A stretch of DNA of 64,000 nucleotides from Shewanella gelidimarina (GCF_023283945.1 NZ_JAKIKW010000010.1:1-64000), one strand, 5' to 3'; positions 52,586-62,054 are shown, counted from the first letter of the stretch. The notes: a model not told the origin generated them from the letters alone. A program made the numbers and translations.

Positions 52586-54300
52586 TTGTGTTGTTGTCCT
52601 TTACTGCCTTGAACATTGGTACGCTGGATATTTTCATCCTTGTGCCAAAAATCATAAAAATTAAACCATTGAAGTGGTTGGCGCAGCGCAAAGTATTCAA
52701 GGCGCTGGCTAAAATCTTGTACTGCATTGTCGAGTCGTTCAGCTCTGCCAGCTCGTGGGCCTTTCAGGCTGTTAGCAAAATGGCTGAGGTGCACGTGGTA
52801 ACGACCTTCTTCACGTAAACAGAACATGGTAAACACTGGGCAATCTAATAAGCCCGCTAGGATAAAGGGTCCTTGCGGGAACGGTGCATCTTGACCTAAA
52901 AAGGGCTTGTAGATAACACGGCCAGCCGTTTGCGAGGAGGTTCTATCTCCGGCGATAACCACCAATTCACCTTCGTCGATTTTTTGCTGTAACAAGATCG
53001 AGGTGCTTGGCCCAAGCTCTGTTACTTGAATAAGGTTTAAGGCGCTATCTGGGTTGAGTTGCTGCAATACACGGTTAAAGTTTTCGGCATGCTCGGTTAA
53101 GACCATGACATTCACTTTCACTTTGCGCTGGTGGATCGATATTGCGCGGCAAAGCTCTAGATTGCCTAAATGGGAAACCAGTAAAACAGCCCCTTTGCCA
53201 GTGTCCAGTTGTTCTGTCAGAAGTTGTCTATTAGGAAAGTCGACTTCAGCGAGTTTAATGCGGTCACACCAGGCATCGATGCGATCAAGCGCTGCATGAC
53301 CAAAGGCAAAAAAGTGCTTAAGGCTGTCACGCCAGCTGAGCTTGTCATTAAGCAAAGGATGGTTGGGCTGAGTCGCTTTAATTTGGGTTAAAAACTGCTT
53401 CGATGCTGATCTGGCCGTGGCTCCAGTGGCAAAGAAGTAGCAAATAACGGGGTACATAATGGCACGGCATAGCCAGTGGCCACCGTAGCGATAGCTTTCA
53501 GCTATCAATTTAATACCCCAATAGCTGCCGCGCTCCTGCATAGTGGACCAGTGTTGGCTTTGTTTACCTTGGCTGAATTTGTTCCACAAGCGCTGAGGTT
53601 GCTGCAGTAGCATGCTGAAAAACAGTTTGCTGTGCATGAGAGAGATCCGCGCATTATCTTTGACCCCTTGAAAGTGGCTAATGCCATCTTCGGGGTAAAT
53701 AACACGGGTAGGAATATGAATAACGGGTACGCCTTGCCAATACAGGCGCACTAGCACTTCTATGTCAAAGTCCATTCGCTCACCAAGAGCATGAGTTAGA
53801 AAAAGCTTTTCAGTCTCGGCTAACGGGTAAACTCTAAAGCCGCACATGGAATCTTGGATATCAAAACTGAGGGTTTCTATCCAGACCCAAATGTGGGTGA
53901 GATAGCGACCGTATAAGCGGGCCTTAGGCACCGATTCATCATATTGAGGTAGCCCAGAGATTAATGCCTCTGGTGCTGATTCTGCGCGCGCGATCATTGC
54001 CGGAATATCATCTAAATTGTGTTGCCCATCGGCATCAACTTGCAGTGCGTGGCTGAAGCCATCTTGATAAGCGGTGCGCAGCCCCGTCATTACCGCAGCG
54101 CCTTTACCACGATTAAAAGGGTGGTGTAGCAGCGTTACCCAGGGGTATTTATTGGCCAGTTCGATGAGTAAAAAACGAGTTTCATCATCACTGCCATCAT
54201 TGACCAAGTAGCAAGGCAAACCCAGTTCATCAAGTTGCTCAAGCGTATGTGCAATTGCCGTTTGGTGGTTATAGTTTGGAATGACCAAAGCGATGCGCAT
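52582..54300 (-). CDS. apeJ: Glycosyltransferase-acyltransferase fusion (ApeJ-like)
   Basis: The 572-residue protein fuses a GT2 domain (1-235; VNDGSDDETRF, DADGQHNLDD) to a LpxL/HtrB-like acyltransferase domain. The latter has the catalytic His377-x4-Glu382 (SHLGNLE) and GDRTSS. It would build and acylate the lipid anchor of the polyene. It overlaps apeI by one base and the ammonia-lyase gene by four. Confidence 0.82.
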   Translation of the reverse strand: MRIALVIPNYNHQTAIAHTLEQLDELGLPCYLVNDGSDDETRFLLIELANKYPWVTLLHHPFNRGKGAAVMTGLRTAYQDGFSHALQVDADGQHNLDDIPAMIARAESAPEALISGLPQYDESVPKARLYGRYLTHIWVWIETLSFDIQDSMCGFRVYPLAETEKLFLTHALGERMDFDIEVLVRLYWQGVPVIHIPTRVIYPEDGISHFQGVKDNARISLMHSKLFFSMLLQQPQRLWNKFSQGKQSQHWSTMQERGSYWGIKLIAESYRYGGHWLCRAIMYPVICYFFATGATARSASKQFLTQIKATQPNHPLLNDKLSWRDSLKHFFAFGHAALDRIDAWCDRIKLAEVDFPNRQLLTEQLDTGKGAVLLVSHLGNLELCRAISIHQRKVKVNVMVLTEHAENFNRVLQQLNPDSALNLIQVTELGPSTSILLQQKIDEGELVVIAGDRTSSQTAGRVIYKPFLGQDAPFPQGPFILAGLLDCPVFTMFCLREEGRYHVHLSHFANSLKGPRAGRAERLDNAVQDFSQRLEYFALRQPLQWFNFYDFWHKDENIQRTNVQGSKGQQHK

Positions 54301-54692
54301 CAGCCTATGTCCTTATTGGTCGGTTGAATGCTCTCCGAGGGGCTCACATTGCAGGCGATTCGGCCAGATGCAAAGCGTTTATCGCCATCGCTATAAGCAA
54401 ACATAAGCTTGGCTTTAGCGGCATTGTGACTAATGGTCAAATTGACCTGAGTGTTAGGCAGCATGAGCTGTTGAAACTTGAGCACCTCTAGTACGGCAAC
54501 GTCGCAGACGTAGCCAAAATGCTGGCAGCCAAGTTTAATCGCCCAATCTAATTGAGTGACGCCCGGCAGCACGGGTTGATCGGGGAAGTGGCCTTTGAAA
54601 TACTCAAGCTCAGCAGCAATCTCTAGACGCCAACAAATGGTGTCATCCTCTATTTCAGTGCTCAAAATCGTCGGTAGCGTAGATTTAATCAT
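54300..54692 (-). CDS. apeI: APE 3-hydroxyacyl-ACP dehydratase (ApeI-like)
   Basis: The 130-residue hot-dog protein has the FabA/FabZ-type stretch FKGHFPDQPVLPGVTQLDWAI with the catalytic His in GHFPxxPxxPG and Asp/Glu downstream. It works with ApeP in the dehydrating steps. It overlaps apeH by four bases. Confidence 0.8.
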   Translation of the reverse strand: MIKSTLPTILSTEIEDDTICWRLEIAAELEYFKGHFPDQPVLPGVTQLDWAIKLGCQHFGYVCDVAVLEVLKFQQLMLPNTQVNLTISHNAAKAKLMFAYSDGDKRFASGRIACNVSPSESIQPTNKDIG

Positions 54693-56068
54693 TTACTCTT
54701 AAACTTATCGATATCAAATAAAGCCAACATGGTGTTGTGTACGCGTTTTCCCTGAAAATCGAGCGGCAGCTGCTCTGGGTAGCGCCAACGACGTGGCAAG
54801 GTAACACGTTCAAACTGGGTTAATAGATGGCGTTTAAGCACGTTGTTGAGTGCCAGTTTGCCATCAGCAGTTAACTGCTCAATACCTTGCTGCGATAATT
54901 CAATCGCTGCCCCTAGCTGTATTCTGGGCTGTTCTAATAAGAGTAGTGCCGCCTTTGTAACGTAAGGATGGCTCTCTAAAAGCGACTCCATCTGCACTAA
55001 TGATAAGCGTTTCTCTTCGACTTTAATGATCCGATCTAAGCGGCCTTGTAGGCTAAATTTCCCATCGGCCGCGATGTCGACTTTATCTTCACATCTTAGC
55101 CAGTGGTCGTTTTCTAAATAGGGTGATTTCAGTAGCAATGCGCCATCGACAGCATCTTGCTTAATTTCCATTTCGGCAAATGTTTGCCAAGGTTCAGCGG
55201 GTGAGTGTTGCTGTCGGTATGCGATACCGCCCGTTTCTGTACTGCCAAAGACTTCGGTGGGTAGACGACCGTAGCATTGCTTTATTGCCATCGCGGCCTC
55301 AAAGTTGAGAGGGCCACCTGAGCTAAAGACTAAGCTTGGGGCGCGCAACTGCGGCTCATTGTCCAGAGCATCTGGCAAACGAGATAACTGAGCAGGGCTA
55401 CTCACTAAGCACAAGTTTGGAAATAAGTTGGCGTAGTAGCTAAGCGTTTCAGGATACTCAACTAAATCACTTAAAAATGGACGACTAGCAGCAAGTGGCC
55501 ACAGAACTTTAAACAGCAAGCCGTAAATATGTTGGTGCGAAACGGTTGCGATGACGCTGCAATGTGGCAGGTGCTGAGCAAAAGTACGCTCCAAGATGCT
55601 GACTTCAGCGTCGAGTTGCCTAATTGATTTGGCGATTCGTTTGGGTTTACCACTGCTACCAGAGGTGAATAATACCAGCTCACCCCATTGGATTGATTGA
55701 GGCCATTGCGATGTAGGCAGATTAATATCTTTATCTAAGCGCAGAAACGCTTTGCCTTCACATAGTGGCAGATCGGAAATAACCCCCTCAAATTCATGGG
55801 TTAATTCACTCAATGTTCCCGTTTGAGTATTGGCGGGCAGTATAATTTGCTTTCCGGCAAGTAAGCCTGCACAGAGCCCAACAGCAAACATATCGCTACT
55901 ATCACAGCTCAATAGCCAGCGCTTTTCTTGGGAACGATTGAGCTGCTGGTGCAGATGCGCGACTTGGTTGCTGAAAACTGCACCTGTCACAATATTGTGA
56001 TGGTTGAAGCTGATTAACTGCTGTGCTGTTGGCCCTTGAGATAACCAGGATTTGAGTAATTCAGTCAT
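54689..56068 (-). CDS. apeH: APE acyl-ACP ligase (ApeH-like)
   Basis: The start at 56068 (MTELLKSWLSQ) overlaps the stop of the preceding gene by ATGA; an earlier codon at 56101 is less likely. The 459-residue AMP-forming ligase has the P-loop LVLFTSGSSGKPKRIAK, the A5-like VFGSTETGG and the A8-like LQGRLDRIIKVEEKRLSL. It activates an aryl acid such as 4-hydroxycinnamate and loads it onto an ACP. It fits the starter supplied by the ammonia-lyase three genes downstream. Confidence 0.83.
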   Translation of the reverse strand: MTELLKSWLSQGPTAQQLISFNHHNIVTGAVFSNQVAHLHQQLNRSQEKRWLLSCDSSDMFAVGLCAGLLAGKQIILPANTQTGTLSELTHEFEGVISDLPLCEGKAFLRLDKDINLPTSQWPQSIQWGELVLFTSGSSGKPKRIAKSIRQLDAEVSILERTFAQHLPHCSVIATVSHQHIYGLLFKVLWPLAASRPFLSDLVEYPETLSYYANLFPNLCLVSSPAQLSRLPDALDNEPQLRAPSLVFSSGGPLNFEAAMAIKQCYGRLPTEVFGSTETGGIAYRQQHSPAEPWQTFAEMEIKQDAVDGALLLKSPYLENDHWLRCEDKVDIAADGKFSLQGRLDRIIKVEEKRLSLVQMESLLESHPYVTKAALLLLEQPRIQLGAAIELSQQGIEQLTADGKLALNNVLKRHLLTQFERVTLPRRWRYPEQLPLDFQGKRVHNTMLALFDIDKFKSK

Positions 56069-56613
56069 GTCTTTTTTAACCACAATGTTCTGTATAACCA
56101 CTCACCAGCGAGCAGTAATCCAATGAGCAAATAGGCGATTAAGCCGTTATAAAGGGTCCAAGTTTCCAAGCTAGTATAAAGAGCGGTATAGAGTGCAACG
56201 CACCCATTGAAAATAAACAATCCACACCAAAGTAGTGTGACCTTATTGAGGTAGCCAACGGCTTCATCAGGAAGGTCGGGTTGTTTCAATCTCGCAAGTT
56301 GCTCAATCATGCTAGGACCACGAACTAAAGAGTAACTAAAGAGCGCTAACATTGTCAGGTTTATCACGACTGGATAGAAGAGTAACAGCGCATGCTCTTT
56401 AGCGATAAAACTGCCAGCGGTGAGACCAATACCAATTAAAATGGGTAATAACAGTGCTTTTAATTTTTGTTTTTGCAGTAATAAGCGCAACAGCAGTACG
56501 GCGCACAATACCAGTGCAACGGTGCCTACGGGCAAATAGTGCAAGCCGAAATAGACTGCTAACGGATAGGCAAGCACCACTAGGCTGGTCACTATTTGCA
56601 AAAGTAAGCGCAT
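56065..56613 (-). CDS. apeG: COG4648-type membrane protein of the APE operon (ApeG-like)
   Basis: The 182-residue protein has about five membrane helices (for example LLQIVTSLVVLAYPLAVYFGL and LYNGLIAYLLIGLLLAGEWLYRTLWL) and is a fixed member of aryl-polyene clusters. Its role is unknown; a membrane scaffold or lipid-substrate function is inferred. Its start overlaps the stop of the ACP gene by one base. Confidence 0.75.
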   Translation of the reverse strand: MRLLLQIVTSLVVLAYPLAVYFGLHYLPVGTVALVLCAVLLLRLLLQKQKLKALLLPILIGIGLTAGSFIAKEHALLLFYPVVINLTMLALFSYSLVRGPSMIEQLARLKQPDLPDEAVGYLNKVTLLWCGLFIFNGCVALYTALYTSLETWTLYNGLIAYLLIGLLLAGEWLYRTLWLKKT

Positions 56614-56861
56614 TAGTCTTTAACTAAACCTTGAATTGCATCGACCACATCACCGACGGTACGCACGGCTTTAAACTCTTCAGGTTTAATTTTTTTGCCT
56701 GTCATCTGTTGCAGTTTAATCACGAGATCGACAGCATCAATACTGTCCAAATCTAACGCTTCATAAAGTGATGCTGTTAACGTGATATCGTCAGCATCGA
56801 CTTCAAAGTCATCGACTAATATACGGGTTAATGCTTCTAAAATTTGTTCACGAGTTTGCAT
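56613..56861 (-). CDS. apeF: Acyl carrier protein 2 (ApeF-like)
   Basis: The 82-residue four-helix ACP has the phosphopantetheine serine in LDLDSIDAVDL. It lies 8 bp after the other ACP gene. Having two ACPs matches described aryl-polyene systems, in which one receives the aryl starter and the other the malonyl extender. Which does which is not visible. Confidence 0.88.
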   Translation of the reverse strand: MQTREQILEALTRILVDDFEVDADDITLTASLYEALDLDSIDAVDLVIKLQQMTGKKIKPEEFKAVRTVGDVVDAIQGLVKD

Positions 56862-56869
56862 AATGCCTC

Positions 56870-57124
56870 CTACACTCGTTGTGACTTAACAAAGCTTGCT
56901 AAGCTAGCAACGCTGAAAAAATGTAATTTGGTTACGGCGGAATTAGCTTCAATTTTCACATCAAATTGTTTTTTTATTGCTAAGCCAAGTTCTAGTGCAT
57001 CAATCGAGTCTAGTCCTAACCCTTCACCAAAAAGTGGTGCTTCAGCATCAATATCATCAAGACTGACGTCTTCAAGGTCAAGAGAGTCGATGATCAATTG
57101 TTTAATTTCGTTTTCTAAGCTCAT
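56870..57124 (-). CDS. apeE: Acyl carrier protein 1 (ApeE-like)
   Basis: The 84-residue ACP has the phosphopantetheine serine in LGLDSIDALEL and an acidic helix II. It overlaps the acyltransferase gene by four bases and precedes the second ACP by 8 bp. Confidence 0.88.
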   Translation of the reverse strand: MSLENEIKQLIIDSLDLEDVSLDDIDAEAPLFGEGLGLDSIDALELGLAIKKQFDVKIEANSAVTKLHFFSVASLASFVKSQRV

Positions 57125-57921
57125 AAGTATTTATCTAATTGTTGTTTATAATATTCTTCTAGATCACGGGTCATTTGGCGAGCCATCTTAGCATCGCCAC
57201 CCGCAGTTGCATCATAGCGTAGATAGGGCAGTTTTTCGCCTACTTCAATATGCATGCCGATGGTACGCCTGGGTAATTGATACCAAGACTCTTGTTTACT
57301 AAAGCCAACACAGTTGGTTTTAAGCAATATGGGTAGCAGGTCGCTTTGTGTGCGAATCGTAATGTTGGCAGCACCGCGAGCAAAACTGTTGATGCGTTTA
57401 CCAATGATAGTCCGAGTACCTTCAGGGAAAATAATTAAATTATTGCCTCTATTGAGCACTTCTTTGCAGTCCGCTAATAGAAATTCTGCACCACGATTCG
57501 GTATGTAGCCCGCACTGGATACTACACCACGTAAAAAGGGGTTGCGCCAAATACCTTGTTTGACAATGCAGCTAGTATTGGGTATTAAACTGATCAGGAC
57601 GACGACATCGACCAAGGTAGGGTGATTTGAGGTAACAATCATTCCCTTAGCATCTCTAAGTTGTTGCAGGTCACCATGACTGACTTTAATCAAGCCCGTC
57701 CAAGTGAGCATGCAGACAAAGCCTTTGAACATGAGGTGAACTGCATGCTGCACTCTTTCTATACGTTGTGTGGTGGTGCCAGGCCAAAATCTGAGAATAG
57801 GCAAAATGGTCAATGAACTGAGTAATCCACCAAGGCCAAAAACGATATAGCAAAACGTGCCCCCTATCCATCGTGGCAAGTAAGCGATACCCGTTAGTCG
57901 GGGTGCTGGTTGTTTATTCAA
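57121..57921 (-). CDS. apeD: 1-acylglycerol-phosphate-type acyltransferase (ApeD-like)
   Basis: The 266-residue LPLAT/PlsC-family membrane acyltransferase has an N-terminal membrane helix, the HxxxxD motif (SNHPTLVDV) and the FPEGTR motif (IIFPEGTRT). It would transfer the polyene acyl chain onto a glycerol-type acceptor. It overlaps the preceding gene by 8 bp. Confidence 0.83.
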   Translation of the reverse strand: MNKQPAPRLTGIAYLPRWIGGTFCYIVFGLGGLLSSLTILPILRFWPGTTTQRIERVQHAVHLMFKGFVCMLTWTGLIKVSHGDLQQLRDAKGMIVTSNHPTLVDVVVLISLIPNTSCIVKQGIWRNPFLRGVVSSAGYIPNRGAEFLLADCKEVLNRGNNLIIFPEGTRTIIGKRINSFARGAANITIRTQSDLLPILLKTNCVGFSKQESWYQLPRRTIGMHIEVGEKLPYLRYDATAGGDAKMARQMTRDLEEYYKQQLDKYL

Positions 57922-58630
57922 AGCTCAAGCTCCAATGCGCACCGGAAAAGTTACCTGAAATAGCCTGTTTTAGCGCGATACTAGATAATATATCACCAAC
58001 GCTTAATGTCGCGGCTTCGGGGTGCTGTTCGCTTAAGTTGATTGTTGCCAAGGCCGCTTGCGGTGACGTTATTGGCGCGACTAGAAATGCCACTGCAATC
58101 GGCCATTCAGGCTCGCTCGCAAATGGCTTATAAATATCGGGTACGGTGTCATCGGCATAAGAAAGTAGTACCGGCTCAGGATCATCAACCAGTAGCGCGT
58201 ATGCCTCAATGAAGGCTTGAGATAGCGTCTCACGGCCCGCTGCAATGGATGTTGATGCTGCTCTGTTTTGACTAATGATGCTAAAGATCCCGCTCGCAGT
58301 ATTGTGCACTGACTGACTAAAGGCGGTGGGTGATAACGCAGACTTATCGACAATGTCATTAAGTAAGCCAATCGTGCGGTTTATCTCTCCGTGCTGCGAA
58401 GCAAAAATGCTGCGGCATTGCGGTGGTGGTTCACATTGAAAAATAGCATCAAGGATGATTTTTGTGAGTTTACTGAGGCGGCGGCGTTGCATTGCAGGCA
58501 CTTGTGGCAATTTAGGCACAGCCGTCTTCGCAGTAGATACGTCTAATACTGTCTTGGGCCAAGCCTGCCATTCAGCGTTATGCTGATAGTGTGGCGACCA
58601 TGCGCCCCATGAAAGAATGCTAAACTTCAT
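57914..58630 (-). CDS. apeC: Truncated beta-ketoacyl-synthase-like partner (ApeC-like)
   Basis: The 238-residue protein matches only the N-terminal half of a ketosynthase (PF13723 type): SQHGE, FSQSVHNTASGIFSI in place of the active-site Cys motif, and no C-terminal His loops. It therefore cannot condense by itself and is the expected chain-length-factor-like partner of ApeO. It is the first gene of the operon, with a TACGAA dyad 15 bp upstream. Confidence 0.78.
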   Translation of the reverse strand: MKFSILSWGAWSPHYQHNAEWQAWPKTVLDVSTAKTAVPKLPQVPAMQRRRLSKLTKIILDAIFQCEPPPQCRSIFASQHGEINRTIGLLNDIVDKSALSPTAFSQSVHNTASGIFSIISQNRAASTSIAAGRETLSQAFIEAYALLVDDPEPVLLSYADDTVPDIYKPFASEPEWPIAVAFLVAPITSPQAALATINLSEQHPEAATLSVGDILSSIALKQAISGNFSGAHWSLSFE

Positions 58631-58644
58631 TGCATTGCCTTACA

Positions 58645-58662
58645 TACGAATATCCGTTCGTA
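58645..58662. promoter_or_regulatory. Perfect dyad TACGAA-N6-TTCGTA before the APE operon
   Basis: This 6-bp perfect inverted repeat with a TATCCG spacer ends 15 bp before the first APE start codon. Position and symmetry fit a repressor operator (TetR-like size). The binding protein is not visible in the window. Confidence 0.55.
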
Positions 58663-58918
58663 GTGCCTAAGTTCATTGTAAATAATCGCTTGAGCCCCTC
58701 AAGAATAAATCAATTTTTAAGGCCTAGCATATACGATATGTCTAAGTAGCCGCTACTGCTTGGTGTCACACGAAAGCTTAGCTCAATAGTATAATTATAC
58801 TGCTGAACTTACGGCATTAGAGCCGCTATTCTACATCATAAGATAAAGATTACAGAAGTGCTTTACGATACGGCTGTAGCGCAAAATCGCTGAAAATTGT
58901 TAAAATATGGCGATAAAG
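58663..58918. other. APE operon leader and promoter region
   Basis: This stretch holds the promoter for the minus-strand APE operon. Apart from an AT-rich segment (GTATAATTATAC, 58789-58800, a perfect 12-bp palindrome), I see no gene or RNA. Confidence 0.35.
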
Positions 58919-58920
58919 TA

Positions 58921-58944
58921 AAGGCCCTGTTAGTTAAGGGCCTT
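58921..58944 (-). terminator. Hairpin after the DUF3014 gene
   Basis: AAGGCCCT/AGGGCCTT with an 8-nt loop lies 31 bp after the stop at 58976 on the minus strand, followed there by TACTTT. Confidence 0.6.
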
Positions 58945-58975
58945 TGAATACTTTAATATTTTACTTTAGGAGAGG

Positions 58976-59848
58976 TTAGTCGAGGTGCTTTTGCAATCGA
59001 CGTAGTGCTGATTTTACCTTGCGAGCATTTTCAGGTCCCATGCGCACCATGAGTTTCTGAGCATTAGGTAAAGCTTCTAGTTTAGGATCAACAAACTGGT
59101 AGTTAACACTCACACCATCGAGTTCTATCGGTTGTTCAATAATCGGCGCGTCGAGCATGATGCCAATAGCTTGCTGCATTCTGTCGTTAAACGAAGTGCT
59201 GCTGTAGCCAAGTTCGCTGAAAGCTTCGCTTAAAAGCGGTGTCATCTCTTTGTACGTTTTAGCTAGTTCCTCTTCATTTAAGCTGGCAAGGAAGTCTGCG
59301 TATAAGTCATATCGGTGGTAACTATCTGGGTCAACATAGGTCTTATTAGCGATATCTGACACGGTAAAGCCATTATTAGGTGCTTTTAATGGACTGACTT
59401 TTCTAGCCAACTCTCCTTGAGCTAAATTATCAACAAATACCACAAATTGACGCACAACATTGTCTTCAATGAGTAAAGGCTGAATTGCCATGCCGTCTGC
59501 AATATCAATCGCTTTTTGATGAACATAGGGATCGCTATCGGCCAGTGCTGGCAATGGCTCTACTGCTGGAACGGGGTCGAGTGTAGGTAACTGCACAGGG
59601 ACTGGTTCCACTATTTCTGGTTCCGGCTCTGGCAGATTAGCATCGGTTTCGAGTGGCTCTTCTGGGATAGGATCGGGAATGACAACCGGCGCAATAATTT
59701 GCGGTGCTTCGCTCTTATCATTACCACTTAAATAGTAATAACCTCCAGCAGAGATCAGTACAACAACGGCAATGGCAATAATCGCTAGGCCATTAGTACC
59801 TGAGGACTTTTCCTGAGGTGAAATTCTATCTTCTTGACTGAGTTGCAT
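58976..59848 (-). CDS. DUF3014-family membrane-anchored protein
   Basis: The 290-residue protein has a short cytoplasmic tail, one membrane helix (LAIIAIAVVVLISAGGYYYL), a long Pro/Glu-rich linker (about 48-105), and a helical DUF3014 domain (residues about 130-285) with FVVFVDNLAQGELARKVSPL and YADFLASLNEEELAKTYKEM. It would reach into the periplasm. The role is unknown. Confidence 0.85.
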   Translation of the reverse strand: MQLSQEDRISPQEKSSGTNGLAIIAIAVVVLISAGGYYYLSGNDKSEAPQIIAPVVIPDPIPEEPLETDANLPEPEPEIVEPVPVQLPTLDPVPAVEPLPALADSDPYVHQKAIDIADGMAIQPLLIEDNVVRQFVVFVDNLAQGELARKVSPLKAPNNGFTVSDIANKTYVDPDSYHRYDLYADFLASLNEEELAKTYKEMTPLLSEAFSELGYSSTSFNDRMQQAIGIMLDAPIIEQPIELDGVSVNYQFVDPKLEALPNAQKLMVRMGPENARKVKSALRRLQKHLD

Positions 59849-59978
59849 GTTGATTCCTCTGCTACCGCACGATGATCGTTATAGTGATAAGTATAGCCTT
59901 AACCCATTTTGCAAAATAAAACGAGCTTGTCTATAGGTTGAAGCTCTATTAAGAATATTTAATTTTATGGATCAGCAA

Positions 59979-62054
59979 TTAGGCTTGAACAAACTGCTCC
60001 CGATCGCCAAGCCAGCGTTGGATAATGGCATCCACACTGTCGGGCGCTTGCTGCATGACATATGGGGCAAGCTTCTGTACATGGGGGATTAAGGCTTGAT
60101 CTCGCATTAAGTCAGCAATCTTCATATCGGCGACGCCAGTTTGCTTGGTGCCGAGCACTTCACCTGGGCCACGGATCTCTAAGTCACGCTGTGCGATCAC
60201 AAAGCCATCGTTACTTTGCCTTAATACGCCGAGTCTTTTAATGGCGGTGGCTGACAGCGGAGGCTTATACATGAGTACGCAATGACTGGCCACGGCGCCT
60301 CGTCCGACACGGCCTCTGAGCTGATGCAGTTGTGCTAGGCCTAAACGTTCTGGATTTTCAATAATCATGAGACTGGCATTCGGCACGTCAACACCGACTT
60401 CAATCACTGTTGTAGCCACTAGTAGATGCAAGTCTCCAGCTTTAAAGCTTGCCATAATTTGCTGTTTTTCAGCCGATTTCATTCGGCCATGTATCAGGCC
60501 AACATTGAGTTCAGGTAAGGCAATTTTAAGCTCCTGAGCTGTGTCTTCTGCAGCTTGGCATTCTAGTGCCTCAGACTCTTCAATAAGCGTGCAGACCCAA
60601 TAGGCTTGACGGTTATCAGTCACCGCCGCTTGGCGCACTCGGTTGATAACCTCCTCTCGACGCTGATCTGATACTGCAACCGTAGTGACCGGTTTACGGC
60701 CTGGTGGCAGCTCATCGATGATTGAGGTATCTAGGTCTGCATAAGCGGTCATGGCCAATGTACGTGGAATTGGAGTCGCCGTCATAATGAGCTGGTGTGG
60801 ATGAAAGCCCTGACTCACCCCTTTTTCTCTTAGGCCTAGGCGCTGATGTACACCAAATCTATGTTGCTCATCGATGATAATTAATGCGAGCTTATTAAAC
60901 ACCACTTGCTCTTGGAATATAGCATGGGTGCCAATCACAATATTGGCCGCACCCGATTCGATATCGGCTAACGATTGTATTCTGGCTTTGCCTTTTAACT
61001 TACCGGCTAACCAGCCGACTTTTAACCCTAACGGCTCAAACCAACTGCTGAAATTAATCATGTGCTGCTCAGCGAGTAACTCTGTTGGCGCCATCATAGC
61101 GACTTGGTAACCGCTCTCGATAGCCTGTAATGCAGCGAGTGCGGCCACTAAGGTCTTCCCTGATCCTACATCGCCCTGAACCAGTCGCATCATCGGCTCT
61201 GCTTTTTCAAGATCGGTGCTGATATCGACACCGACTCGTTGCTGCGCACCAGTGGGTTTAAAAGGCAGTGATGCCAGAAATGGATTTAACAGCTGACCTG
61301 TCGCGGACATACTAACGGCTTTGTCTCGACGTGTTCGTTGACGTAGGCGTAGCATGCTTAAGTTGTGCGCTAACAACTCCTCTTGGATAAGGCGTTGTTG
61401 TGCAGGATGCGTCCCTTGCTCAAGATCAAACTGTGAGACTTGATTATTCGGTCTGTGTAGTAACTGTAGTGCTTGTTTGAGCTCCATTTGATTGGGTTGC
61501 AGATGGGGAGGCAATAGCTCTGGTAGTCCCCCTTCTGCCAGCATCACCAAGGCTTGCTCTGTTAACTTAATCCAACTCGCCTGCTTAAGGCCTTCAGTGG
61601 TGGGATACACTGGCGTTAAGGTATCACTTAGAGGCATGTCATCTTCGGCGGAGACTAGCTTGTATTCAGGATGAATAATTTCGCTAAAATGCTTACCGCG
61701 GCGAATTTCACCATAGGCTCGAATAACAGTGCCTGCTTCAAGACCATTCCGCTGAGCTACCGAAAAGTTGAAAAAGCGTAGGGTTAAACTGCCAGTATCA
61801 TCACGTACAGTGCAGGTCAGCATGCGTTTGCGACCTTGGATAACTTGGCTTGACTGGATCACCGCTTCAATGGTGCCATAACTGCCAGGATAGAGTGAAG
61901 CAATAGGGTAGATCTGAGTACGATCTTCATAACGCAGCGGCAGATGAAACAACAGATCTTGCACTGTTGTAATATCCAGCTTAGCTAATCTCTCGGCCAT
62001 CTTTTTGGCGACGCCCTTGAGTTCTGTTATAGGAACAAGATCGAGACTTTGCAA
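59979..62054 (-). CDS. recG: ATP-dependent DNA helicase RecG
   Basis: RecG remodels stalled replication forks and Holliday junctions. I place the start at TTG 62054 (LQSLDLVPITEL) because E. coli RecG aligns from there and an extension to 62192 would overlap the response-regulator gene. That gives 691 residues, with the N-terminal wedge domain (OB fold, about 50-155), Walker A GDVGSGKT, Walker B DEQH (IIDEQHRFG), and motifs IV-VI including QLRGRVGRG. TTG 62069 is an alternative start. Confidence 0.93.
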   Translation of the reverse strand: MQSLDLVPITELKGVAKKMAERLAKLDITTVQDLLFHLPLRYEDRTQIYPIASLYPGSYGTIEAVIQSSQVIQGRKRMLTCTVRDDTGSLTLRFFNFSVAQRNGLEAGTVIRAYGEIRRGKHFSEIIHPEYKLVSAEDDMPLSDTLTPVYPTTEGLKQASWIKLTEQALVMLAEGGLPELLPPHLQPNQMELKQALQLLHRPNNQVSQFDLEQGTHPAQQRLIQEELLAHNLSMLRLRQRTRRDKAVSMSATGQLLNPFLASLPFKPTGAQQRVGVDISTDLEKAEPMMRLVQGDVGSGKTLVAALAALQAIESGYQVAMMAPTELLAEQHMINFSSWFEPLGLKVGWLAGKLKGKARIQSLADIESGAANIVIGTHAIFQEQVVFNKLALIIIDEQHRFGVHQRLGLREKGVSQGFHPHQLIMTATPIPRTLAMTAYADLDTSIIDELPPGRKPVTTVAVSDQRREEVINRVRQAAVTDNRQAYWVCTLIEESEALECQAAEDTAQELKIALPELNVGLIHGRMKSAEKQQIMASFKAGDLHLLVATTVIEVGVDVPNASLMIIENPERLGLAQLHQLRGRVGRGAVASHCVLMYKPPLSATAIKRLGVLRQSNDGFVIAQRDLEIRGPGEVLGTKQTGVADMKIADLMRDQALIPHVQKLAPYVMQQAPDSVDAIIQRWLGDREQFVQA

